Source: Deltaproteobacteria bacterium
Lineage (GTDB): Bacteria > Desulfobacterota > WTBG01 > CAIYCZ01 > CAIRTM01
Assembly: GCA_016875025.1 (NCBI GenBank)
Contig: VGSH01000004.1
Span: forward strand, 1-55,514
Length of the DNA: 55,514 nt
Direction of reading: 5' to 3'
Shown here: positions 25,491 to 33,461 of the stretch, one piece after another
Layout of the letters: every line of letters begins with the position of its first letter
How positions within the stretch are numbered: the stretch's first letter is position 1
Notes under the pieces: generated by a model
Seen by the model: the letters and a program-made list of their open reading frames with translations, nothing else
What the model was told of the DNA's origin: nothing
The model's database searches: none
Position numbers and translations under genes: made by a program

Positions 25491-27248
25491 ATGAAAAGAA
25501 GCAGAATCGGCCAGCGCCCGTCAGACCGCAAACAGCGCGGGGCCATGATGGGGCTCGATGATGAACAGGGCGAAGCACCCCGCCGCATGCCCGAGTACGA
25601 ACAGGCCGAACCACCCCGCCGCATGCCGCCCGTTGAACCTCCGCGTCCGCCGTTCAGGCGCGCCGGAGCCAAAAAATCAGGCCCCATGCGCAGCCTCTTT
25701 ATTGCGGCGCTGGTGCTGGCTGCAGCCGCAGCCGGCGCCATGCTGGCCTTCTCCGGAAATATTTTCGCGCTGCGCGTTGACCATGTTGAAGTGCAGCTCG
25801 GCGAGACCATCGCAACGGCAGCACCGGGCGAAACGCTCGACGTTGCCTACGCCGGCGGCCTGATCTGCAAACGCATCGTCTACAAAGGCCTGTACCGGCT
25901 GTTTGCGCCGTCATCAGCGGTGTGCATGATTGAAGGGGTCGAGCAGTCCGCCAACAGATTTAATGAGGATTTGGTGCCGCTGCTTGTGCCTGAGCAGCAG
26001 CTGGACTACCGCCTTGTTATCACGGGAGGGGAACAACAGAACCTGGGTTCTGTTGGGATTCGCCTGACTATGACGGCCGCCGACTGGATCGCCCGATCCG
26101 AGCAGGTGTCAGAGCCGTCAGCGCAGGTCGTCTGCCTTGAAAAAGCCATCGCGCTTGATCCGGACTCGCAGGATGCGCGCGTTGCGCTGGGACGGCTCTA
26201 TGAAGGCCGTGGCGAGCGCGCCAAAGCCGCGCAGGAATACGAGGCTGTCGTGAAAATAAATCCGGACCACGCCGGCGCCATCAGGTCGCTGGTGCGCTTC
26301 TATGAAGGCGACCGCACAAAAACCGCGCGCCTGATAGAGCTCTACGACCGCCTGGCCCGGATCGACACAGGCGCGGCCGACGGCCTGTACTTCAAAGCCG
26401 GCGAGCTTGCGCGCAAAAACGGACAGACCCAGAGCGCAATCGAGATGTACCGCAAGGCGCTGGATGCCAATCGCGGCCATATCGCGGCGCGCCAGCAGCT
26501 GATCAAGCTCTACGATGCCAGAAAAGAATGGAACCGCGCGGCCGGCAACACCGTAGTGCTGCTCGAGTTCGAGCCCAAGAACGCCGATTTGCGCCTGTTT
26601 CTCTCCCAGATGTACATGAACATGAATAATTTCGATGCCGCGCTGCGCGAAGCCGGCCAGGCCGCACGGCTCAGGCCCGGCGATGCAGCCGTATTGCTGC
26701 ATCAGGGCATGCTGGCCGAGAAAGCAAAAAAGCCCAAAGACGCAATCGGTTTTTACAAAGAAGCGCTCAAGATTGACAAAAGAAATCACGCGGTATGCAA
26801 CAATCTGGCGATGCTGCTTGAAAAGCAGGGCAACCGCAAGGAGGCCATTACCTGGTACCGGCAGGCTGTTGCGCTCAGCCCCTCCAATATCGGCTATCAC
26901 ATAAACCTGGCCGACGCCTATGAGAAAAACGGCCAGTTCAAGGAAGCGGCCGCTGCCTATGAAGCCCTGGTTGCCCGCGACAAAAAAAATAAAAAAGCCT
27001 GGGAAGCGCTCGCCGTGCTGCAGGAACGTGCAAAAAATCCGCACAAGGCGCTGGCCGCCTACCAGGCTTTAAGCGGCCTTGAGCCCAAGAACACGGTCTG
27101 GCTTCTCAAGACTGCGGGCCTGTACGAGCAGACCGGCAATGTCGCCAAGGCCCGCGACACGTACAAGGCCGTGCTTGACATCAATCCGCAGCACGCCCAG
27201 GCCCGGAAGAAATACGTGGAACTGTCCAAGAAGATGATAATGCAGTAA
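25491..27248 (+). CDS. Membrane-anchored TPR protein
   Basis: A 585-residue protein. Residues 1-65 are a charged, proline-rich cytoplasmic tail with two APRRMP/PPRRMP repeats. A single membrane helix follows at about 68-92 (SLFIAALVLAAAAAGAMLAF), then about 110 residues without TPRs, and from about 210 to the end some ten tetratricopeptide repeats (for example PDSQDARVALGRLYEGRGERAKAAQEY). TPR arrays act as assembly scaffolds. Next to the division cluster it could serve envelope assembly, but it is divergently transcribed and no partner is visible. No catalytic domain is seen. Confidence 0.8.
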   Translation: MKRSRIGQRPSDRKQRGAMMGLDDEQGEAPRRMPEYEQAEPPRRMPPVEPPRPPFRRAGAKKSGPMRSLFIAALVLAAAAAGAMLAFSGNIFALRVDHVEVQLGETIATAAPGETLDVAYAGGLICKRIVYKGLYRLFAPSSAVCMIEGVEQSANRFNEDLVPLLVPEQQLDYRLVITGGEQQNLGSVGIRLTMTAADWIARSEQVSEPSAQVVCLEKAIALDPDSQDARVALGRLYEGRGERAKAAQEYEAVVKINPDHAGAIRSLVRFYEGDRTKTARLIELYDRLARIDTGAADGLYFKAGELARKNGQTQSAIEMYRKALDANRGHIAARQQLIKLYDARKEWNRAAGNTVVLLEFEPKNADLRLFLSQMYMNMNNFDAALREAGQAARLRPGDAAVLLHQGMLAEKAKKPKDAIGFYKEALKIDKRNHAVCNNLAMLLEKQGNRKEAITWYRQAVALSPSNIGYHINLADAYEKNGQFKEAAAAYEALVARDKKNKKAWEALAVLQERAKNPHKALAAYQALSGLEPKNTVWLLKTAGLYEQTGNVAKARDTYKAVLDINPQHAQARKKYVELSKKMIMQ

Positions 27249-27311
27249 GCAATCCGGCACATCCCCTCGAACTCGCCGCAGGCGCAACCCGAAACAAAAC
27301 AGATTTTTGCC

Positions 27312-27343
27312 GTACCCTTTCTTTCGCGGCAAAGAAAGAGTAC
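27312..27343. repeat. GTACCC-TTCTTT hairpin, copy 2
   Basis: Arms GTACCCTTTCTTT/AAAGAAAGAGTAC around CGCGGC. Same family as 5166-5197 and 36687-36716. Confidence 0.65.
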
Positions 27344-27396
27344 CCCCAAGAGCGCAGCGGTCAAGGCTGGAAGCCTTGACTCAATGGCGCCCCGTA
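27344..27396. repeat. 53-bp direct repeat, copy 1 (left of AbrB/PIN module)
   Basis: It runs from CCCCAAGAGCGCAGCGGTCA to CTTGACTCAATGG and CCCCGTA. Copy 2 at 28313-28365 differs at about 4 of 53 positions. The two bracket the toxin-antitoxin pair. Confidence 0.8.
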
Positions 27397-27461
27397 CAGA
27401 AGCCGCCGTGAACATAGTATTTTTTACTTGACTGACCCGGCTGCGCAGGCTATGTATAAAT

Positions 27462-27476
27462 GTAAGACATTCTTAC
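27462..27476. promoter_or_regulatory. Inverted repeat, likely operator of the second AbrB antitoxin
   Basis: GTAAG (27462-27466) and CTTAC (27472-27476) separated by 5 bp, just before the antitoxin start. The same half-sites flank the -10 box of the first AbrB-type module (3919-3933), with a 5-bp gap in the opposite order. Confidence 0.5.
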
Positions 27477-27493
27477 TAACTAGGGCTTTGATC

Positions 27494-27763
27494 ATGAATA
27501 CCGTTGAGATTACAAGCCTTTCTTCGAAGGGCCAGATCGTTATTCCCCGTTCCATCCGCACCGCATTGAATATATCCGCTGGAGACAAGTTCGCTGTTAT
27601 ATCCGATGGGGAAAACATCCTGCTGCGTCCTGTTGAAAAGCCCGATATGGCGGCATTCAATAAACTTGTAGCCGAGAGCAGGAAGTTCGCACGTGAAGCA
27701 GGGTTGAAGAAGTCCGATATTACCGCGGCTATCAAAAAGGCACGGTGTGAGAATCGTTCTTGA
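27494..27763 (+). CDS. AbrB-fold antitoxin
   Basis: An 89-residue protein starting MNTVEITSLSSKGQIVIP, with the SpoVT/AbrB DNA-binding hairpin (SSKGQIVIPRSIRTALNISAGDKFAVI) and a helical basic tail (AREAGLKKSDITAAIKKAR) that should bind the toxin. The ATG at 27494 is preferred over upstream TTG/ATG codons because it matches the family start. It overlaps the PIN gene by 17 bp. Confidence 0.85.
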   Translation: MNTVEITSLSSKGQIVIPRSIRTALNISAGDKFAVISDGENILLRPVEKPDMAAFNKLVAESRKFAREAGLKKSDITAAIKKARCENRS

Positions 27764-28151
27764 CACCAACGTGCTAGTTTCCGGAATCTTCTGGGGAGGG
27801 GCACCGCTCACAATACTGGATCATTGGGCATCTGGCGGCTTGGATATTGTCATTACGTCGCCGATTCTCGATGAATACGTGCGGGTTATCAACGAACTGG
27901 GCGGAAAGAACCCGTCCCTTGCCGCCCGTTGGGTTGATCTTCTTACGACGTACCCGGTCATCATCAAAAATCGGGTGTCCATATCCCTGTCACGGGACCC
28001 CGATGATAACAAGTTCCTAGAATGCGCTGTTTATGCCAATGTTGATTGTATCGTCAGCGGCGATTGGGACCTGCTGGCACTCAAGCACATTCATACGATC
28101 CCGATTCTGAAACCTTCAGCCTTTATCTCGCGTTTTTTCCGCTCATCCTGA
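27747..28151 (+). CDS. PIN-domain toxin (PF13470-like)
   Basis: A 134-residue PIN protein starting with GTG: MRIVLDTNVLVSGIFWGGAP (Asp 6), then ITSPILDEYVRVI with the conserved Glu, SRDPDDNKFLECAVYANVDCIVSGDWDLLAL with the remaining acids. It belongs to the group annotated as putative toxin component, PIN family, distinct from classical VapC. It overlaps its antitoxin by 17 bp, so it is co-translated. The active site looks complete. Confidence 0.85.
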   Translation: MRIVLDTNVLVSGIFWGGAPLTILDHWASGGLDIVITSPILDEYVRVINELGGKNPSLAARWVDLLTTYPVIIKNRVSISLSRDPDDNKFLECAVYANVDCIVSGDWDLLALKHIHTIPILKPSAFISRFFRSS

Positions 28152-28168
28152 ATAAAACCTTCCGGACC

Positions 28169-28230
28169 AAGGTCACAATATGTGACCTTGAAACAAGCCT
28201 CCATAAATATGCGGTCACACATTGTGACCG
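28169..28230. promoter_or_regulatory. Two adjacent GGTCACA-N3-TGTGACC palindromes
   Basis: The first (28169-28189) has arms AAGGTCACA/TGTGACCTT around ATA. The second (28212-28230) has arms CGGTCACA/TGTGACCG around CAT. Their centres are 42 bp apart, four helical turns. This looks like a double operator for a dimeric regulator, but no promoter or gene start is close by, so its role is open. Confidence 0.55.
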
Positions 28231-28312
28231 GTTCGGTTTAGGTTTTAACTTTAGACCCCCATCGTGGCGCAGATTATCTTGTCCCCTTTTTTGCGTGTAG
28301 AGACGTCCCCAA

Positions 28313-28365
28313 CCCCAAGAGCGCAGCGGTCAAGTCTGTAAGGCTTGACTCAATGGCACCCCGTA
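28313..28365. repeat. 53-bp direct repeat, copy 2 (right of AbrB/PIN module)
   Basis: Same orientation as copy 1 at 27344-27396, with about 4 mismatches. The 0.97-kb unit between them carries the AbrB/PIN module and the GGTCACA palindromes. Confidence 0.8.
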
Positions 28366-28540
28366 TTCCCTTGCCGGGCATATGCTTGCGGGAACGACTC
28401 CGTACGGGCGAAAAATTTTTCGCCCCTGCCTGGGCAGGCACAGGGGCCTGCCCCTGCCAAACGCGTCTCGTTCGTATCCGCGCTCATGCGCAGGAGCGCT
28501 TCACGAAGCGCCCCTACGCTGCAAAACGATGGGGATTAAA

Positions 28541-28641
28541 ACCTTCGAACCTTGAACCCTTGAACCTTGAACCCTTGAAACTTGAACCCTTAAACCTTGA
28601 ACCCTTAAACCTTGAACCCTTAAACCTTGAACCCTTAAACC
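28541..28641. repeat. Tandem array with 15-bp period
   Basis: About six units of CTTGAACCCTTAAAC (variants CTTGAACCCTTGAAC). Read as alternating 7- and 8-bp subunits it resembles the GTTNGGA heptamer arrays elsewhere in the window. It has no spacers of CRISPR type. Confidence 0.75.
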
Positions 28642-28747
28642 CCGCACCCAAAACGCAGCCGGCGCTTATTTTTCAACAGCCGGTTGTGCCTCCTATTGCC
28701 TCTTCCCTGCCATTTTGATTGCCACCAAAAGGTACTTTTGAGAATAT

Positions 28748-28765
28748 GCGACACACACCTGTCGC
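28748..28765. promoter_or_regulatory. WYL-type operator site 1 (before the nuclease operon)
   Basis: Inverted repeat GCGACA (28748-28753), N6, TGTCGC (28760-28765), preceded by TAT. A possible -10 box TATAGT (28796-28801) lies 30 bp further on and the first gene starts at 28856. The same repeat with the same 6-bp spacing lies at 34296-34313 and 35331-35348, the last one directly before the WYL regulator gene. Confidence 0.7.
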
Positions 28766-28855
28766 CTGCGGATTCCCTCAGCAATGCTTTGCGGCTATAG
28801 TATGGCTGAACGATTGAATACATGCAGACAAAGGACAACGCATTGTGGAGGCAGA

Positions 28856-29389
28856 ATGAAAAGCAGGCGGGATTTTTTAAGGACATCGTTAGTGGGTGGG
28901 GCGCTGGCGGCCGTGGGAGCATTGGGCATACCGGAAACAGCAAAGCCGGCAGAAAAGCAATTCTCGGATGTGGACTTTCCATGGTGCAGAACCATTTTCT
29001 GTCAGTTCGAAAACAGGACATTAAAAAATGCCCTTGAAGATTATGCTCAAAGGACCGGGTGTACGGTTGAGTTTGCCCGGATTGGCTATCCTGACCTGCT
29101 GGCCATAGGCGGAGGATTTGTGCATATTGTTGATCGCACAACGTTTACATCTGAAGACTGGCAAACCTACGTTGACTGGTCGGATGAGGTTTTTGATACT
29201 ACACCTCTTATTCTGGTAGACTCCGACCAGAATCTGCCCAGACCAAAAACACGTTGTTATGTCGGCCAATATGATATGACATCTGAAATTGATATTGACC
29301 TTGTTCTCGATATTGCTAAACGAGCCCGCAGCAGTGTTGCATTGAGAAGGTTTTTTGAAGAGCCACATACTATCGACTCATCATGCTAA
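28856..29389 (+). CDS. Unknown protein with twin-arginine signal peptide
   Basis: A 177-residue protein starting MKSRRDFLRTSLVGGALAA: a classic Tat signal (SRRDFL, hydrophobic 10-24, likely cleavage around AKPA). The mature part, about 140 residues, has four or five cysteines (WCRTIFC, GC, RC, SC) and segments YPDLLAIGGGFVHIVDRT and TPLILVDSDQ. I recognise no family. GGAGG lies before the ATG. Nine bp separate it from the nuclease-fusion gene, so both are probably one operon, which is odd for an exported protein. It is the first gene after operator site 1. Confidence 0.7.
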   Translation: MKSRRDFLRTSLVGGALAAVGALGIPETAKPAEKQFSDVDFPWCRTIFCQFENRTLKNALEDYAQRTGCTVEFARIGYPDLLAIGGGFVHIVDRTTFTSEDWQTYVDWSDEVFDTTPLILVDSDQNLPRPKTRCYVGQYDMTSEIDIDLVLDIAKRARSSVALRRFFEEPHTIDSSC

Positions 29390-29398
29390 GGAGCCAAG

Positions 29399-30898
29399 AT
29401 GTCAGTAACAAACACCAACCGCGCATACCATCTCAGCAAAAGCCTCTTTATCAAGGGCCTGAAGTGCCACAAATACCTCTGGCTTGAAAAGACCCGGCCA
29501 GAACTCAAGGACGAGATCAGTGCCGCCCAGGAGGCGTTGTTCCAGTCCGGAACAGATGTGGGCACGCTGGCCCGCGATCTTTTCCCCGGCGGGGTTGAAA
29601 TCCCTTATGAAGGGCTCAGCTATGCAGAGCAGTTGGCGCGCACCGCTCAGGCAATAGCCGACGGTGTTCCGGCTATCTATGAAGCCGCTTTTTCGTATGA
29701 CGGTATATTCATGAAAGCCGACATTCTGCACAAAACGGTACAGGGCTGGCATCTCTACGAGGTGAAATCATCAACCGGAATGAAAGACGAATATCTCGAT
29801 GACATATCGGTTCAGTACTACGTTCTGAACGGGGCAGGTCTTCTGCTGACCGGAGCAAGCCTTGTGCATATCAACAACCAGTATGTGCGCCAGGGCGCTA
29901 TTGATGTGCATGGACTTTTTGCCATACAAGATATTACCGCCCGGGTCATCAAAAAGCAGCCTTTTGTAACGGAGCAGGCTGCTGCCATGCGCTCTATGCT
30001 TCAGGCTGACATGCCCTGTATCGACATTGGTCCGCAGTGTACAGATCCCTATGAGTGCATGTATACGGGATACTGCTGGCAGCATATTCCCGAACATTCG
30101 GTGTTCAGCCTCCGCGATAGAGGCGTCGATAAGTTTAACCTCTACCGTCAGGGCATTATCCGCATGGAGGACATACCGATAGAACAGCTGCCGTGGATAC
30201 AGCGTCTTCAAGTCGAAGGGACGCTGTATAAAAAAGATCATATTGATGCAGCCGCAGTAAAAGAATTTTTGGGCACACTCCGCTATCCTCGCTGCTTTCT
30301 TGATTTTGAAACAACCTATATGACCCCTGTCCCTCTCCATGACGGGACAAGACCGTACCAGCAGATACCCTTTCAGTTTTCAGCCCACATTCTGGATCAT
30401 GAGGGAGCACAGCTGCGACACTGTGAATTTCTCGCTCCTGCAGGCAGTGACCCGCGCAGGCAATTTTTGGAAAGTCTCGTCGAAGCAGTGCCTGAAAATT
30501 CCTGCATCATAACGTATAACAGCCAGTTCGAAACTGGGAGACTCAATAACTTGAAGGAATGGTTTCCTGAATACGGCCATCGGATCGATGTGATGATTGA
30601 AAACATGGTTGATCTGATGCTGCCTTTCAAACAAAAAAGCGTTTATCTCTGGCAACTGAATGGTTCATATTCACTTAAAGACGTGCTGCCGGTTCTTGTG
30701 CCCGAACTCAGCTATGAGGAACTTAACATAAACAACGGTGAGATGGCTTCAAACGGCTGGCTGGCCCTGGTGCAGGAAACCGATCCTGACAAAGTTGAAA
30801 CCGTTCGTAAACAACTGCTTGAGTATTGCTGCCTTGACACACTGGCAATGGTAAAAATTATTGAAAAACTGAAAGAAATCAACCCTCCAGAGGCTTGA
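29399..30898 (+). CDS. Cas4-like Fe-S nuclease fused to DEDD exonuclease (DUF2779 type)
   Basis: A 499-residue two-domain protein. Residues 1-230 look like a RecB/Cas4-type PD-(D/E)XK nuclease: D108, then E121-V-K123 in YEVKSS, with four cysteines placed as in Cas4 and AddB (C23 in GLKCHKYLW; C214, C220, C226 in CTDPYECMYTGYCW) for an iron-sulfur cluster. Residues 295-490 are a DnaQ-like 3'-5' exonuclease: FLDFET (D302, E304), ITYNSQFE (373-378) and CLDTLAM (D480). DUF2779 proteins have this architecture; their role is not established, but DNA end processing or defence is likely. Co-transcribed with the Tat-signal gene. Confidence 0.8.
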   Translation: MSVTNTNRAYHLSKSLFIKGLKCHKYLWLEKTRPELKDEISAAQEALFQSGTDVGTLARDLFPGGVEIPYEGLSYAEQLARTAQAIADGVPAIYEAAFSYDGIFMKADILHKTVQGWHLYEVKSSTGMKDEYLDDISVQYYVLNGAGLLLTGASLVHINNQYVRQGAIDVHGLFAIQDITARVIKKQPFVTEQAAAMRSMLQADMPCIDIGPQCTDPYECMYTGYCWQHIPEHSVFSLRDRGVDKFNLYRQGIIRMEDIPIEQLPWIQRLQVEGTLYKKDHIDAAAVKEFLGTLRYPRCFLDFETTYMTPVPLHDGTRPYQQIPFQFSAHILDHEGAQLRHCEFLAPAGSDPRRQFLESLVEAVPENSCIITYNSQFETGRLNNLKEWFPEYGHRIDVMIENMVDLMLPFKQKSVYLWQLNGSYSLKDVLPVLVPELSYEELNINNGEMASNGWLALVQETDPDKVETVRKQLLEYCCLDTLAMVKIIEKLKEINPPEA

Positions 30899-30935
30899 TG
30901 GGGACGACATTTATTTCATTGAAGGGAAAAGTACC

Positions 30936-31931
30936 ATGAAGCCGAACCTGTTTGACTATGCAACCTCCGAACTATCACAGGATGCCTTTTTGTGCTGGCT
31001 TTTAGCCTGGGCACATCCTGATAACCTGTCTGTCAACAGTCTCTTGCATCGAACCGGCACAGCATTTCTTCAGGCCCTGTATGTAAAAGCCGGACGACAG
31101 GCTCCTGAAGTAATAAAAAGTCTAGAAATCACGAAACAGAATGGATCAATCGATGTCCTTTGCATTGTCAATGCCGAAACCGCAATAATTATCGAGGACA
31201 AGACCGCCACCTCACAACACTCCGGACAGCTTGAGCGCTATAAAAATCATATCCTCAGTAAAGGTTATTCTGTTGAGAATATAATCCCCATCTACATGAA
31301 GACTGGCAACCAGAGTGATTTCAGCGATGTGATAAAAAGCGGCTATTTCATTTTTAAACGCAATGACTTATTGCAGATACTGGAGCCAGCCCTTGCAGAA
31401 TCCAATAATAATGCCGGGGACATCTTTGCTGATTTTACCGCCTATCTTCGCAGGATTGAAGACGCGGTTCAGAGTTATGCCACCACACCGCCTGCTGACT
31501 GGACGTGGCATGCCTGGGAGGGCTTCTTTACTAAAATACAAGAGCAGCTCAATGATGGCAACTGGGACTATGTGCCAAATCCTTCCGGCGGTTTTCTGGG
31601 GTACTGGTGGTGTTTTTTGGGAGATTCCGATTGTGAGCAGTACCTTCAACTGGAGCAGGAAAAACTTTGTTTTAAGATTTCCGTGGCTGATCAAGCGAGG
31701 CGAGCCGAGCTGAGAGATTTTTGGCACAACAAAATCATGCAAGGAGCCGCCGGTTTTCCTTTGACCGTAAAAAGGCCGAACCGCCTCGGGCATGGCGCAT
31801 ATATGACTGTGGCTGTTCTGGACAATGATTATCGAATTACAGATGACAAGGGTTTGCTTGATTTTCCCAAAACCATATCCGTCATACGCAGCGCAGAAGC
31901 AGTTCTAAAAAAATGCGTGGAGCAGAATTAA
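30936..31931 (+). CDS. PD-(D/E)XK superfamily protein (PF14281-like)
   Basis: A 331-residue protein. The start LFDYATSELSQDAFLCWLLAWAHPD is typical of PDDEXK_4 proteins. The catalytic signature follows: SIDVLCIVNAETAIIIEDKT with D73 and E87-D-K89. The C-terminal half (about 180-331) is an aromatic-rich domain (GGFLGYWWCFLGDSD) that may recognise nucleic acid or a partner. Starts 37 bp after the nuclease-fusion gene. Such proteins turn up in accessory and defence regions; the biochemical role is not established. A second, shorter family member is encoded at 33458-34237 on the other strand. Confidence 0.75.
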   Translation: MKPNLFDYATSELSQDAFLCWLLAWAHPDNLSVNSLLHRTGTAFLQALYVKAGRQAPEVIKSLEITKQNGSIDVLCIVNAETAIIIEDKTATSQHSGQLERYKNHILSKGYSVENIIPIYMKTGNQSDFSDVIKSGYFIFKRNDLLQILEPALAESNNNAGDIFADFTAYLRRIEDAVQSYATTPPADWTWHAWEGFFTKIQEQLNDGNWDYVPNPSGGFLGYWWCFLGDSDCEQYLQLEQEKLCFKISVADQARRAELRDFWHNKIMQGAAGFPLTVKRPNRLGHGAYMTVAVLDNDYRITDDKGLLDFPKTISVIRSAEAVLKKCVEQN

Positions 31932-32029
31932 TCTGCAAAACGAAAAAGACGATTGCCGCCGAATATTTCCCTTTATTCATTGATAATGCGAACCCACTTC
32001 GCAAAAAAATATCTACGGGAGCATTCAAT

Positions 32030-32902
32030 ATGCAACGCCTGAGAGAACTCAACTTCAATGATCTCATCTATATCGATACCCCGAACATTGCTGCATATAC
32101 ATTTGACCATTACAGAAAAAATGGTTATGGACACCCCTCCATTTCAGGATACTGCACTGCGTGCGAGGAAAAGGGGTGCAATTGCGCGGCTGATGACCAA
32201 ACATACCGACTGACCAATATTTCTCACGGGGCGCATTCCAGCGACTTTTTCCTGGCCTTAAAGGACAAACCCGACGTTAGCTCATGGCATAATGAACCAA
32301 TCGTTTTTGTATATGAAACTCCAAGCCTTGACTACGGCATTTACAAAGACGTGGCGTACAAAGGATATAACAAGCGCCCTTCAAAGGATTGGTACTGGAT
32401 TCATGATGATCAGGATTATGCGGTATATCCTGATCGTTTCTGCGGCGGTGAATATGGCGGATTTGTTTTAAGCGCAATCCTGACTTTCAAACTATCGAAC
32501 GTGTATATCACAAATCTCGTCAAATGCGGCTTGAACAATTCTGAAGGGAAGTTCAAGGGGCTGGGTTGCTATAATGAGGAGACGATCAAGGAGTGTTATG
32601 CCAAATTTCTGAAGAATGAATTAGATATTCTCAAACCAAAAATCATTTTTGCCGTCGGTTCTGCTGTTGAAGAATGGGTTTCATGGTTTGTCAAGGATGC
32701 GTATTATGTTCAGCAGCTGCCACATCCTGCCGGACGGCGAAGAGGCTTCAGAGATGACCACTACAAAGCCTTATACTTCTGGGTTATAGTTCGGGCGCTT
32801 CACAAGGCGGGTATAATTGACACAGCCGGAGGGAAAGAATTGGCAGGGTTGTATTTAGAAAGATATGATAAAAAAATCTCCATTAACCTGGGCACACTGT
32901 AA
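32030..32902 (+). CDS. Uracil-DNA-glycosylase-superfamily-like protein with N-terminal Cys cluster
   Basis: A 290-residue protein. FVYETPSLDYG (93-103) stands where the UDG motif A lies, followed by GGEYGGFVLSAILTFKLSNVYITNLVKC (ending at 166) and CYAKFLKNELDILKPKIIFAVGSA, both close to family-4-type UDGs, and QLPHPAGRR near 240 in the place of the HPS motif. N-terminal cysteines C42, C45, C50 and C52 could bind zinc or an iron-sulfur cluster. The catalytic Asp/Glu of known UDGs is not obvious, so activity is uncertain. The ATG at 32030 has GGGAG 8 nt before it; an earlier ATG at 31913 lies inside the previous gene. Confidence 0.6.
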   Translation: MQRLRELNFNDLIYIDTPNIAAYTFDHYRKNGYGHPSISGYCTACEEKGCNCAADDQTYRLTNISHGAHSSDFFLALKDKPDVSSWHNEPIVFVYETPSLDYGIYKDVAYKGYNKRPSKDWYWIHDDQDYAVYPDRFCGGEYGGFVLSAILTFKLSNVYITNLVKCGLNNSEGKFKGLGCYNEETIKECYAKFLKNELDILKPKIIFAVGSAVEEWVSWFVKDAYYVQQLPHPAGRRRGFRDDHYKALYFWVIVRALHKAGIIDTAGGKELAGLYLERYDKKISINLGTL

Positions 32903-32906
32903 CAGC

Positions 32907-33461
32907 TTACAAAGTTTTGGCAGATAAACAACCATCGACAACACCGCCAATTTCTTCTATTTCTTTGCATATATCTTCCAAAAATTCACTCTGCGAATAA
33001 AGAGCCATAAGCGTTCGCTCCTTGTCGAAGTGACGATAGTCATCAGACAAATTACGATACCACGCCCACCACTCATTAGAAGTACTATTGCCAAAATGAT
33101 TTTTTAAAGCCAAAAAAATTTGATTTTTTGTTTCAGAGGCAATTTTGTCGCTATGTGCTGCGATTCCGATAATATAGTCATGGCCACCGCCTGTTTGTGC
33201 CTCAATGCAAACATATAAATCTTTTATCCAATTTGATTTGCGGCATACCATCCCGGCATACTTCGCAAATGGTTCATTTTCCCACGGTTTTATGTCTACA
33301 TCCCAATTACCCTTTTTCAACCTTGCCGCTAAGGCTTTAGCAAAATCTCTAACTAAAATATTCCTCAACTCATTGAAAGCAAGCCCTACACATATCGCTG
33401 TCTGCATGTTTTCGCGACTAGACTTTGCATGTTCGATAATTTTGTCCGAATACAAATTCAT
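32907..33461 (-). CDS. Unknown partner protein of the PD-(D/E)XK gene
   Basis: A 184-residue soluble protein with no family I can name. It has a helical N-terminus, a mid segment IKDLYVCIEAQTGGGHDYIIGIAAHSDKI, and WWAWYRNLSDDYRHFD. Its ATG overlaps the stop of the upstream nuclease-like gene by 4 bp, so the two are made together and probably interact. Its stop is only 4 bp from the stop of the UDG-like gene on the other strand, with no terminator between. Confidence 0.6.
   Translation of the reverse strand: MNLYSDKIIEHAKSSRENMQTAICVGLAFNELRNILVRDFAKALAARLKKGNWDVDIKPWENEPFAKYAGMVCRKSNWIKDLYVCIEAQTGGGHDYIIGIAAHSDKIASETKNQIFLALKNHFGNSTSNEWWAWYRNLSDDYRHFDKERTLMALYSQSEFLEDICKEIEEIGGVVDGCLSAKTL

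Larger units (their letters stand above)
27249..27461. other. Intergenic repeats before the AbrB/PIN module
   Basis: It contains the GTACCC hairpin copy 2 (27312-27343) directly joined to direct repeat copy 1 (27344-27396). A TTGACT (27428-27433) with TATGTA 17 bp on (27451-27456) is a possible promoter for the antitoxin gene. Confidence 0.5.
28152..28747. other. Repeat-rich stretch before the WYL-linked island
   Basis: About 600 bp without a gene. It holds a pair of GGTCACA palindromes (28169-28230), direct repeat copy 2 (28313-28365), a block of CCCCTGCC/GGCAGG-type hairpins (about 28425-28515) and a tandem array (28541-28641). Confidence 0.55.

Noticed and set aside
28541-28641. Possible CRISPR array
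   Set aside because: Period 15 bp without unique spacers and no cas genes; the Cas4-like domain nearby belongs to a DUF2779-type fusion.
28353-28718. Open frame translating to NLEPLN repeats
   Set aside because: It is the translation of a 15-bp tandem array in non-coding DNA; no start signal and no family resemblance.
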